Shown piece after piece: positions 10,153 to 17,451 of a stretch of 64,000 bases of DNA. The position numbers and the translations under genes were made by a program. The notes under the pieces are model-generated. The model was not told where the DNA came from. It did not search any database and saw nothing but the letters and a program-made list of their open reading frames with translations. Origin of the DNA: Thermaceae bacterium (lineage in GTDB: Bacteria > Deinococcota > Deinococci > Deinococcales > Marinithermaceae); contig JAMOUW010000079.1 in assembly GCA_027067955.1 (NCBI GenBank), positions 1 through 64,000 of the forward strand, given 5' to 3'. Each line of letters opens with the position of its first letter. The first letter of the stretch is position 1.

Positions 10153-10839
10153 TTACAGATCGTAGAGTACGTTCTCCAGCCCCGTGGGGTCCAGAACCTC
10201 TATGACCCTCGAGCCGGAGACGATCAGCCCCAACTCTTGAAATTGTCCCAGCACGCGCGTGGCGGTTTCCCTGCTGGTACCCGCCAGGTCGGCGAGTTCC
10301 CGGTGGGTGAGCGACATGCGCCGGCCGCGCGGCGTTGCTTCGCCGTACTTGTGCCGGTAGAGCTTGAGCAGGGCGTAGGCTACCTTGCCGCGGGCTTCCT
10401 CGAAGGTCAGCACCTCGACTTCGTGGTTCATCTCACGCAGGCGCCGGGCGATGATGCGCGCCAGATTATGGGCTACCTGTGGAAAACGGCGCACCAGACC
10501 CCAGTATTCCTCCAAATAAAGTGCGTGGATGATGGTGTGTTCCACTGCGGTAGCGGTTGCCGATCGCGGTTCATCGTCCACCAAGCTCATTTCGCCAAAA
10601 ATCTCTCCCGGGTTTAAATACGCCAGCACCTTTTCGCGCCCGTCCAGGTTGCGATGGGAAATCTTGACCTTGCCGGCGCGAATCAGATACAGCGCGTGCC
10701 CGGCGTCCCCTGCTTCGAAAACGGTCTGCCCCGGTTTCAGGGAAAGCGTTCGGAAAGCCTGTTCGGCTATCTCATACCCTTCCGGGGGCACCCCTTCGAA
10801 GAGGAGGGTTCGACTGAGGTGAGATACGTCGAGTTTCAT
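10153..10839 (-). CDS. Crp/Fnr-family transcriptional regulator
   Basis: cNMP-binding domain (GDAGHALYLIRAGKVKI...GEIFGEMSLVDDEPRSATA) plus HTH (LTHRELADLAGTSRETATRVL). Confidence 0.95.
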   Translation of the reverse strand: MKLDVSHLSRTLLFEGVPPEGYEIAEQAFRTLSLKPGQTVFEAGDAGHALYLIRAGKVKISHRNLDGREKVLAYLNPGEIFGEMSLVDDEPRSATATAVEHTIIHALYLEEYWGLVRRFPQVAHNLARIIARRLREMNHEVEVLTFEEARGKVAYALLKLYRHKYGEATPRGRRMSLTHRELADLAGTSRETATRVLGQFQELGLIVSGSRVIEVLDPTGLENVLYDL

Positions 10840-10905
10840 TATCTACAATCTATACTACTAAACCTGCCAGGGACACCTACCCCCTTTTATGGGTAGGATG
10901 AGCGG

Positions 10906-11556
10906 GTGAACGCTCTCAGGGCCGAGGGTCTGGTATTCCGTTACCCTGAAATCGAGATTTTTCGCGGGCTTGATCTCACGTTGGAGCCGGGCGAGGTACG
11001 CGCGGTGCTGGGTCCCAGCGGATCCGGCAAGACTACTCTGGTTCACCTGCTGGCGGGTATTTTGCCCCTCAGCGGTGGAAAACTGTGGTGGGGGGAGGTG
11101 GAGGTCAGCGGCCTGGGAGAGGAGGCGCTGGCGCGGCTGCGCCGGGACCGGGTCGGCCTCGTGTTCCAGCACCACTACCTGCTGGACGAGCTTACCGCTT
11201 TGGAAAACGTTCTGGTGCCGGGCATGATAGCGGGCCGCCCCGACGCTGACCGGGCGCGGCTGCTCCTCGAGCAGGTGGGACTGAGCGCCCGTTCCGGGCA
11301 GCGACCGGAGGCGCTTTCGGGAGGCGAGCGTCAGCGCGTCGCCGTGGCCCGGGCGCTGTATCCGCGGCCGCGGGTGATCCTCGCCGATGAGCCTACCGGT
11401 GCGCTTGATCGCGCCAACGCCCGCAAGGTGTGGGAGCTCCTGCGCGCGCTGGCCCAAGAAAACGGGGCCGCCGTATTGCTGGCGACCCACGATGAAGCCC
11501 TTGCGAACGATGTCGCTGCCTGGCGCATCGAAGAAGGGAGGCTGGTGGAAGTCTAG
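10906..11556 (+). CDS. ABC transporter ATP-binding protein (LolD/MacB-like), no adjacent permease
   Basis: GPSGSGKTTL Walker A, LSGGERQRVAVARAL signature, VILADEPTGALD Walker B. Confidence 0.93.
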   Translation: MNALRAEGLVFRYPEIEIFRGLDLTLEPGEVRAVLGPSGSGKTTLVHLLAGILPLSGGKLWWGEVEVSGLGEEALARLRRDRVGLVFQHHYLLDELTALENVLVPGMIAGRPDADRARLLLEQVGLSARSGQRPEALSGGERQRVAVARALYPRPRVILADEPTGALDRANARKVWELLRALAQENGAAVLLATHDEALANDVAAWRIEEGRLVEV

Positions 11557-12080
11557 AGCAGCGGCAGCTCGGCGGCGGTGGCTATTCCCTCGGCCCCGTT
11601 GCCCTGATGGAAACCGGCCATGCGCGCAGCAACTTTGCCGCCGGCGCGGTTTACCACGCGCTCGAGGGCGCGCATCGTGCCGCCCGAAGCGACGACGTCC
11701 ATTACCAACACGACGTTCTTGTTGAGGATGCGCTCGGTGTAGCGGCGGTCGAGCCAGAGCACCTCGCCGGCGCCCAGGGTAAGCGATTCCACCTCCTGGA
11801 TGATGGGATCCACCATATAAGGGCGGCGGCGTTTGCGCACCACGATGTAATTCAGATCGCGGGAGGCCGCGAGTTCGTGCGCCAGCGGTATGGAGGACGT
11901 TTCGACGGTGACGATCAAGTCGGCCCCGGACGGCATTTTGGGCTCGAGCTCGCTGGTTACCGCGCGCACGAATTCGATATCTCCCAGGAAGTCCACCAGG
12001 GGGATGCGCACTCCCGGAAAGGGTTCGTGCAGCGGTACGTGCCTGGTCACACCGCCGATTTCAATGGGATATGTTTCCAT
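11553..12080 (-). CDS. purine-type phosphoribosyltransferase paralogue A (PRPP-loop divergent)
   Basis: [17 protein letters not shown]...NVVLVMDVVASGGTMRAL; collinear with the adjacent paralogue. Confidence 0.8.
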   Translation of the reverse strand: METYPIEIGGVTRHVPLHEPFPGVRIPLVDFLGDIEFVRAVTSELEPKMPSGADLIVTVETSSIPLAHELAASRDLNYIVVRKRRRPYMVDPIIQEVESLTLGAGEVLWLDRRYTERILNKNVVLVMDVVASGGTMRALERVVNRAGGKVAARMAGFHQGNGAEGIATAAELPLL

Positions 12081-12094
12081 GGTCACCATGCTCG

Positions 12095-12637
12095 TCAGGC
12101 CTCCTCGGGGTTGAATAGAGGCAGATGGCCTAAGGCAATCACGTCATCGCGGGGGGTTCCTTCGGTAAAGACCGCCATGACCGCGGAAACCTCCCCTCCC
12201 ACGCTTTCTATCAGCTCGCGCAACCCCTTGAGCGTGCTTCCGGTAGAGACCACGTCGTCCACTATCGCCACCTTCCTGCCCTTTATCTTGGCGATGTCCG
12301 CGCCGTCGAGCACGAGTAGCTGCGGTTTGCCGGTGGTTATCGAAAGGACCTCGCGCGTTACCGGCTGGATCATATACGGCTTCGCCGTCTTGCGAGCAAC
12401 GATATAAGGCAGCCCGGTGCGGTTCGATAGCGCGTGCGCCAGGGGAACCGCCTTTACCTCGGGGGTCACCAGCACCTCTACCTGTTTGGGTAGCCGCTGC
12501 GCCATTTCCGCGGCCACCGCCTCGGTGAGCTCGGTGTCCCCGAGGAGATTGAGAAGGGCGACCGCAACGCCGTCGCCCACCTGCACCACTGGCAGCTCGC
12601 GCCGAACGCCGCCGATCTCGATGGGGTAGCTCTTCAT
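12095..12637 (-). CDS. adenine/purine-type phosphoribosyltransferase paralogue B
   Basis: [17 protein letters not shown]...[18 protein letters not shown] canonical PRPP loop. Confidence 0.85.
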   Translation of the reverse strand: MKSYPIEIGGVRRELPVVQVGDGVAVALLNLLGDTELTEAVAAEMAQRLPKQVEVLVTPEVKAVPLAHALSNRTGLPYIVARKTAKPYMIQPVTREVLSITTGKPQLLVLDGADIAKIKGRKVAIVDDVVSTGSTLKGLRELIESVGGEVSAVMAVFTEGTPRDDVIALGHLPLFNPEEA

Positions 12638-12643
12638 GGCTTT

Positions 12644-12668
12644 AGTGTACACCCCGGTTAGCTATAAT
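12644..12668. promoter_or_regulatory. divergent leaderless-type promoters: TACACT (minus, 12644-12649) and TATAAT (plus, 12663-12668), each 6 nt from ATG
   Basis: minus TACACT-aaagcc-ATG (12637); plus TATAAT-aaggcc-ATG (12675). Confidence 0.7.
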
Positions 12669-12674
12669 AAGGCC

Positions 12675-13106
12675 ATGGTTAAGGCAAAACTGGAAAACCT
12701 GGGGGTGGAAGCCCAGAGCGGAAACGTTGTTGCATTGTTGCGAGCTGAGACTGGCGAGCTCCTCCCCATCTGGATAGGTCCGCTCGAGGCCCAGAACATA
12801 GCGGTCGCCCTGGCGGGCGAAAAACCACCCCGACCGCTGACGCCCGATCTACTGCTCTCGGTGCTGGAAATGCTGGGCGGGAAGCTCAAGCGCATCGAGA
12901 TCACCGAATTAAACGACGGCACTTACTTCGCGCGGCTGGTAATCGAACACCGGGGCATCGAATACGAGATAGACGCCCGCCCCTCAGACGCCATGGCGCT
13001 GGCGGTACGAACCGGTGCTGAGATTCTCGTGGATGAGAAGGTGCTCGAAGAGGGGAAGATAGACGAGGCCAATTTCGAGCCCCACGGCCCCACCCCCGAG
13101 GCCTGA
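12675..13106 (+). CDS. bifunctional nuclease family (DUF151) protein
   Basis: LLPIWIGPLEAQNIAVAL...HRGIEYEIDARPSDAMALAVRTGAEILVDE. Confidence 0.9.
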   Translation: MVKAKLENLGVEAQSGNVVALLRAETGELLPIWIGPLEAQNIAVALAGEKPPRPLTPDLLLSVLEMLGGKLKRIEITELNDGTYFARLVIEHRGIEYEIDARPSDAMALAVRTGAEILVDEKVLEEGKIDEANFEPHGPTPEA

Positions 13107-13191
13107 CAGATACCCCTTGTCTCTCGGGCGCGCGGCGGCCCCTAAAAAGACGGCGGACATCAAAGGGGTTCCTGCACTCAATGCGGTGGTC

Positions 13192-13210
13192 AACGGGTCG
13201 GCCGTTTTTT
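13192..13210 (+). terminator. weak candidate intrinsic terminator
   Basis: AACGG-gtcgg-CCGTT followed by TTTT. Confidence 0.35.
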
Positions 13211-13346
13211 CGAGACAAAAAGGAGCCGTATTGCTTTTTGGTATTTGTGCTATTTTCGCTATATTCCCCGAAGGCGTTTACAAGGTTTTACCGCCGCCCA
13301 AAACCCGTTGCATCGTATGGATGCGTGGGCGTTCGAAACGTTATAA

Positions 13347-13682
13347 CTAGCCGCTGACGGCGTTGCTCATCACATGCACGTGCACGTGAAATATCTCCTG
13401 GCCGCCGCGCTCGCCCACGTGGGCCTGGATCTTGTAGTGCTCGAGTCCCAGCGCCCGGGTAGCCACGCGGTTTACGGTGCGGAAGAGCGCGCCCAGTTTG
13501 CGCTCGCCTCCCTCGCTATCGGGATAGTCTGAGAGCCTGGGCACGTGCTCGCGCGGCACCACCAGCACGTGCACCCGGGCCTTCGGGTGAATGTCGCGGA
13601 AGGCTACGAATCGTTCGTCTTCGTAGACGATGTCGGCCGGAAGCTCCCCGGCGATAATGCGGCAAAAGACGCAGTCGCTCAT
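13347..13682 (-). CDS. HIT-family protein (HinT-like)
   Basis: DCVFCRIIAGELPADIVYEDE...GQEIFHVHVHVM (HxHxH). Confidence 0.95.
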   Translation of the reverse strand: MSDCVFCRIIAGELPADIVYEDERFVAFRDIHPKARVHVLVVPREHVPRLSDYPDSEGGERKLGALFRTVNRVATRALGLEHYKIQAHVGERGGQEIFHVHVHVMSNAVSG

Positions 13683-14965
13683 GCCTTCAAGTCTACCGGC
13701 CGGGCCGGGCGGGCCCGCAGTGTGTAGCCCTCGGCGGCCTCCACCACGACCTCAACTTCCTGGCCCGCGGTCAGACCCTCGCCACGGAGCTCGGCCTCGT
13801 AGTAGTCGGGGGTGTGACCGTAGGCCACGCCCGAGCGCACCCGCTCCACCAGTACGGTGGTGCGGCGGCCCAGAAGCGGGCGCACGCGCGCCTCGGCCAG
13901 CTCCGCGGCCAGGGCGATGAGTTCGCGGGTGCGGCGCTTGCGCTCGGCGCGGGGCACCTGGGGCAGGCGCGCGGCGCGGGTGCCCGGGCGCGGGGTGTAG
14001 GTGAATACGTGCACCCGGCTCGGGTGAACCTCGCGCAGGAAGGTAAGGGTAGCGCGGTGTTCGCCTCCGGTTTCGGTGGGTAGACCGGCGATTACATCCG
14101 TGGTCAGCGCAAACCCCGGAATGAGCTCGTGGGCTGACGAAACCAGTTTGCGGTAATGGGAGGTGTCGTAGCGCCTTCCCATGAGCTCGAGCAGGCGCTC
14201 CGAACCCGTTTGCAGACTCAGGTGCAGGTGAGGGCGGATGTGCGGAGCGTGACGGCCGATGATCTCCAGCAGTTCGGGGCCGGTGTCTTCGGGCTCGATC
14301 GAGCTGAGCCGCAGCGGTACACCCACCGCCGCCAGTTCACTTAGCAGGCCCGCAACGCCGCGGGGGTGACCGGCGTAAGATCCCAGGCGCACCCCGGTCA
14401 GCACCAGCTCTTTGTAACCCGCTGCAGCCAGGGTTTCGGCCTCCTCCAGCACGCTGCGCCATTCACGGTGGCGTTCACGGCCGCGGACGCGCGGGATGAT
14501 GCAGTAGGCGCAGCCGGCGTTGCAGCCGTCCTGAATCTTGATGAAGGCCCGCACCCGATCGGTATAAAGCCCGCGCTCTCCCGCGCCCCAGAATTCGTTT
14601 GGCGGGGTAGTGATCGGATCGGCCGGGAGGCCAAAGTGCTCGAGTATGACCCGGGGAAGCTCGGCCTTGCTGCGGTTTGGCACCACCGCATCCGCCCCCA
14701 GCGTGGCTATTTGCTCGGGGGCGAGCTCGGCGTAACATCCCGTTACCACCACGAAGGCCTCGGGGTTGGCGCGCCTCGCCCTGCGGATCTCCTTGCGCGC
14801 GGTGGCCTCGGCGGTCGCGGTTACGCTGCAGGTGTTTATTACCACCAGGTCCGCCGCTGCGCCGGGCTCGACAACCTCTGGGTTCAGGGCTGCCAGCATT
14901 CCTACCAGCGCGTCCGACTCCACCTGATTTACTTTGCAACCCAGGGTGCGCACCGCAATCTTCAT
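13679..14965 (-). CDS. mtaB: tRNA (t6A37) methylthiotransferase MtaB
   Basis: MKIAVRTLGCKVNQVESDAL; radical SAM CNAGCAYCIIPRVRG; MiaB/MtaB architecture. Confidence 0.92.
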   Translation of the reverse strand: MKIAVRTLGCKVNQVESDALVGMLAALNPEVVEPGAAADLVVINTCSVTATAEATARKEIRRARRANPEAFVVVTGCYAELAPEQIATLGADAVVPNRSKAELPRVILEHFGLPADPITTPPNEFWGAGERGLYTDRVRAFIKIQDGCNAGCAYCIIPRVRGRERHREWRSVLEEAETLAAAGYKELVLTGVRLGSYAGHPRGVAGLLSELAAVGVPLRLSSIEPEDTGPELLEIIGRHAPHIRPHLHLSLQTGSERLLELMGRRYDTSHYRKLVSSAHELIPGFALTTDVIAGLPTETGGEHRATLTFLREVHPSRVHVFTYTPRPGTRAARLPQVPRAERKRRTRELIALAAELAEARVRPLLGRRTTVLVERVRSGVAYGHTPDYYEAELRGEGLTAGQEVEVVVEAAEGYTLRARPARPVDLKA

Positions 14966-15032
14966 CCATATCATTGTCTCTGTCGTCCGGACCCGCGTCA
15001 ATATACGGTTTCATGTTAACGGTCCACTTTGC

Positions 15033-15081
15033 ATATCGGGACGCTTGTCTGTATATCGGGGATTGAACCCAGTAATAAACT
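15033..15081 (+). promoter_or_regulatory. fhs promoter region: ATATCGGG direct repeats (15033-15040, 15053-15060) and -10 TAAACT (15076-15081)
   Basis: exact 8-bp repeat at 20-bp spacing; the second copy covers the expected -35; -10 is 6 nt from ATG. Confidence 0.55.
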
Positions 15082-15087
15082 GGCAGC

Positions 15088-16731
15088 ATGACCGATCTTG
15101 ACATTGCCCAGAAGGCGAAGCTGCGTCCGATCCGCGAGATCGCCGGCGCGATAGGTATTCCCGAAGAGAAACTTTTCTATTACGGCACTCAGATGGCCAA
15201 GGTGGAGGGTGAACCCCCGCCGCGGCGGGGGAGATTAATTCTCGTTACCGCGCTTACCCCCACCCCCGCGGGGGAAGGCAAAACCACCGTATCCATTGGC
15301 CTCACGCAAGGTCTCGGCAAGCTTGGCAAGAAAACGGCCGTAGCGTTGCGCGAGCCCAGCCTGGGCCCTGTTTTCGGCGTAAAGGGCGGGGCCACCGGCG
15401 GTGGTTACAGCCAGGTGTTGCCGATGGAGGAGATAAACCTTCATTTCACGGGCGACTTCCACGCCATCACCAGCGCCGTCAACCTGCTTGCCGCGATGAT
15501 CGACAACCACATTCATCAGGGCAACTCCCTGGGGATCGAGCCCCGGCGGGTGGAGTACAAAAGGGTGCTTGACATGAACGACCGCGCCCTGCGCCAGGTC
15601 GTTACCGGTCTCGGCGGCCCTATCAATGGCGTGCCCGCCGAATCCGGTTTCGAAATCACCGTAGCTTCTGAGGTAATGGCCATCATGGCTCTTGCCCGCA
15701 CCATTCCCGAGCTCAAGGAGCGCCTGGGCAAAATCAGGGTCGGGTATACCTTTGACCGCAAGCCGGTTTATGCTCACCAGTTGAACGCGCACGGCGCCAT
15801 GACCGCATTGCTGGCCCAGGCCCTGAAGCCCAACCTGGTGCAGACCCTGGAAGGTCAGCCGGCTTTCGTGCACATGGGTCCTTTTGCCAATATCGCCCAC
15901 GGCGCAAACTCCGTGCGGGCCACCGAGATGGCGCTGGGATACGCCGACTACGTTGTTACCGAAGCCGGGTTCGGGTCCGACCTGGGTGCTGAGAAGTTTT
16001 TCAACGTCGTGAGCCGCGCCGGAGGTTTCGAACCGGAGGCGGTGGTTCTCGTGGCCACGATCCGCGCCTTGCGCTACCACGGTGGCGCCGATGATTACAA
16101 CGAGCCCAACCCCGAGGCCGTTGATCAGGGGCTTGCCAACCTGGCCCAGCACGCAGGCAACATCCGCCAGCACGGTTTTGATCCGGTAATTGCGCTCAAC
16201 CATTTCACCTCCGATACCGAGGAGGAAGTGGAGCTGGTGCGCGCCTTCGCCAATAAGTACCACCTGCGTTTTGCGGTGGCGGAGGTATGGGCCAAGGGAG
16301 GAGAAGGTGGCCGCGCTCTCGCCGAGGAAGTGCTCGCTGCTCTGGAGACCCCGGGCAAGCTCCAGCCTCTCTACGATCCCGAGGACGACTTGAAGTCTAA
16401 GATTCAGCGCATCGCCACGGAGGTATACGGCGCAGCCGGTGTCAGCTACACCAAGAAGGCGCGTACCGCCCTGCGCCGGATCGAGCGCGATGGTTGCGAC
16501 CGCCTCCCGGTAGTCATGGCCAAGACCCCGGCGAGTCTTTCGGACGACCCCAAGAAACGGGGCCGTCCCAGCGGTTTCACGGTCACGGTCACCGACCTCA
16601 AGTCTCGTTGCGGTGCGGGGTTCGTGGTCGTCTATATGGGCGATGTCATGACCATGCCCGGCCTGCCCAAGGTGCCGGCGGCCGAGCGCGTGGACGTTGA
16701 CGAGGGCGGAAAGATCGTCGGACTTTTCTAA
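15088..16731 (+). CDS. fhs: formate--tetrahydrofolate ligase
   Basis: LVTALTPTPAGEGKTTVSIGL...ALREPSLGPVFGVKGGATGGGYSQVLPMEEINLHFTGD. Confidence 0.97.
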   Translation: MTDLDIAQKAKLRPIREIAGAIGIPEEKLFYYGTQMAKVEGEPPPRRGRLILVTALTPTPAGEGKTTVSIGLTQGLGKLGKKTAVALREPSLGPVFGVKGGATGGGYSQVLPMEEINLHFTGDFHAITSAVNLLAAMIDNHIHQGNSLGIEPRRVEYKRVLDMNDRALRQVVTGLGGPINGVPAESGFEITVASEVMAIMALARTIPELKERLGKIRVGYTFDRKPVYAHQLNAHGAMTALLAQALKPNLVQTLEGQPAFVHMGPFANIAHGANSVRATEMALGYADYVVTEAGFGSDLGAEKFFNVVSRAGGFEPEAVVLVATIRALRYHGGADDYNEPNPEAVDQGLANLAQHAGNIRQHGFDPVIALNHFTSDTEEEVELVRAFANKYHLRFAVAEVWAKGGEGGRALAEEVLAALETPGKLQPLYDPEDDLKSKIQRIATEVYGAAGVSYTKKARTALRRIERDGCDRLPVVMAKTPASLSDDPKKRGRPSGFTVTVTDLKSRCGAGFVVVYMGDVMTMPGLPKVPAAERVDVDEGGKIVGLF

Positions 16732-16746
16732 CGACTGACCGAGATG

Positions 16747-16776
16747 CACCGGCGCCGCGGTTTGGCGCCGGTGTTT
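16747..16776 (+). terminator. intrinsic terminator after fhs
   Basis: perfect 10-bp stem CACCGGCGCC / GGCGCCGGTG, loop gcggttt, then TTT. Confidence 0.75.
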
Positions 16777-17074
16777 ACGTTGCGCCCAGCTTGACCACGA
16801 GGGCGCGGAGAATGCCGGATCCGGTGTTTTCTACTGCGTGCGGCGTGCCTGCGGAGCACGGGATCAGGTGGCCGCTACGCACATCCGCCCGTTCGTCGCC
16901 CACGATGATCACTCCGCAACCTTCGAGCAGGTAGATGAAGATGTCCACCGGGGCGCTGTGCCTGCGAAGATTCTCTCCGGGCTCGAGCGTCACCATGAGC
17001 ACCTGCCCTGCTTCGTGGTCGTAAATCTTGCGTACCTGTGCCCCGGACTTTTGCACTGCATCTACGATTTCCAT
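16775..17074 (-). CDS. small cupin-domain protein
   Basis: MEIVDAVQKSGAQVRKIYDHEAGQVLMVTLEPGENLRRHSAPVDIFIYLLEG; GGGAGGG SD upstream. Confidence 0.75.
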   Translation of the reverse strand: MEIVDAVQKSGAQVRKIYDHEAGQVLMVTLEPGENLRRHSAPVDIFIYLLEGCGVIIVGDERADVRSGHLIPCSAGTPHAVENTGSGILRALVVKLGAT

Positions 17075-17256
17075 AGCAGCACCCTCCCGGTATTCGCCAG
17101 TTCTCCGGTCTGCGCCGTGGTTGCATTCTGGCATACTCCCGGTGGACGGCGCCGCCGTATCGGATGTCGTTCCGTTCGCTGGCGCGCGGGGTTCGGGCAA
17201 TATGTGCAAATAAGCGATCACCGCCATGCTCCTGCTGCCGGACATTGCCGACCTCC

Positions 17257-17285
17257 TTGACAGGTTGCATCTTCCGGCATAGAAT
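17257..17285 (+). promoter_or_regulatory. promoter of the ilv-leu operon leader
   Basis: perfect -35 TTGACA (17257-17262), exactly 17-bp spacer, -10 TAGAAT (17280-17285). Confidence 0.85.
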
Positions 17286-17295
17286 CGGCGGCAAG

Positions 17296-17376
17296 ATGTC
17301 TGCGTTTGTGAGCATCATTATCAACCCCGCGCTCGACCTAGTACTAGGTCGGGGCGGGGGTGGCTTGCTTACGTAG
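17296..17376 (+). CDS. ilv operon leader (attenuator) peptide MSAFVSIIINPALDLVLGRGGGGLLT
   Basis: ATG 10 nt after the -10; codons ATC ATT ATC ... CTC GAC CTA GTA CTA ... TTG CTT; followed by an attenuator hairpin and ilvB. Confidence 0.8.
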   Translation: MSAFVSIIINPALDLVLGRGGGGLLT

Positions 17377-17401
17377 CGCGTCTTCAAGGTAGAGCAAACC
17401 G

Positions 17402-17431
17402 CACCCCGCCCTAGCGGCGGGGTGTTCGTTT
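17402..17431 (+). terminator. ilv attenuator terminator hairpin
   Basis: CACCCCGCC-ctagc-GGCGGGGTG perfect 9-bp stem then TTCGTTT; the 5' arm alternatively pairs with 17352-17362. Confidence 0.8.
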
Positions 17432-17451
17432 GCCGGGAGGGGGAGTGCGGA

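Noticed and set aside
14966-15087. THF or purine-type riboswitch before fhs
   Set aside because: No conserved aptamer core, and the -10 is only 6 nt from the start codon, leaving no 5' UTR
15235-16749. 504-aa antisense ORF across fhs
   Set aside because: Fully antisense to a highly conserved gene; low-complexity His/Gly/Leu-rich composition typical of shadow ORFs in GC-rich DNA
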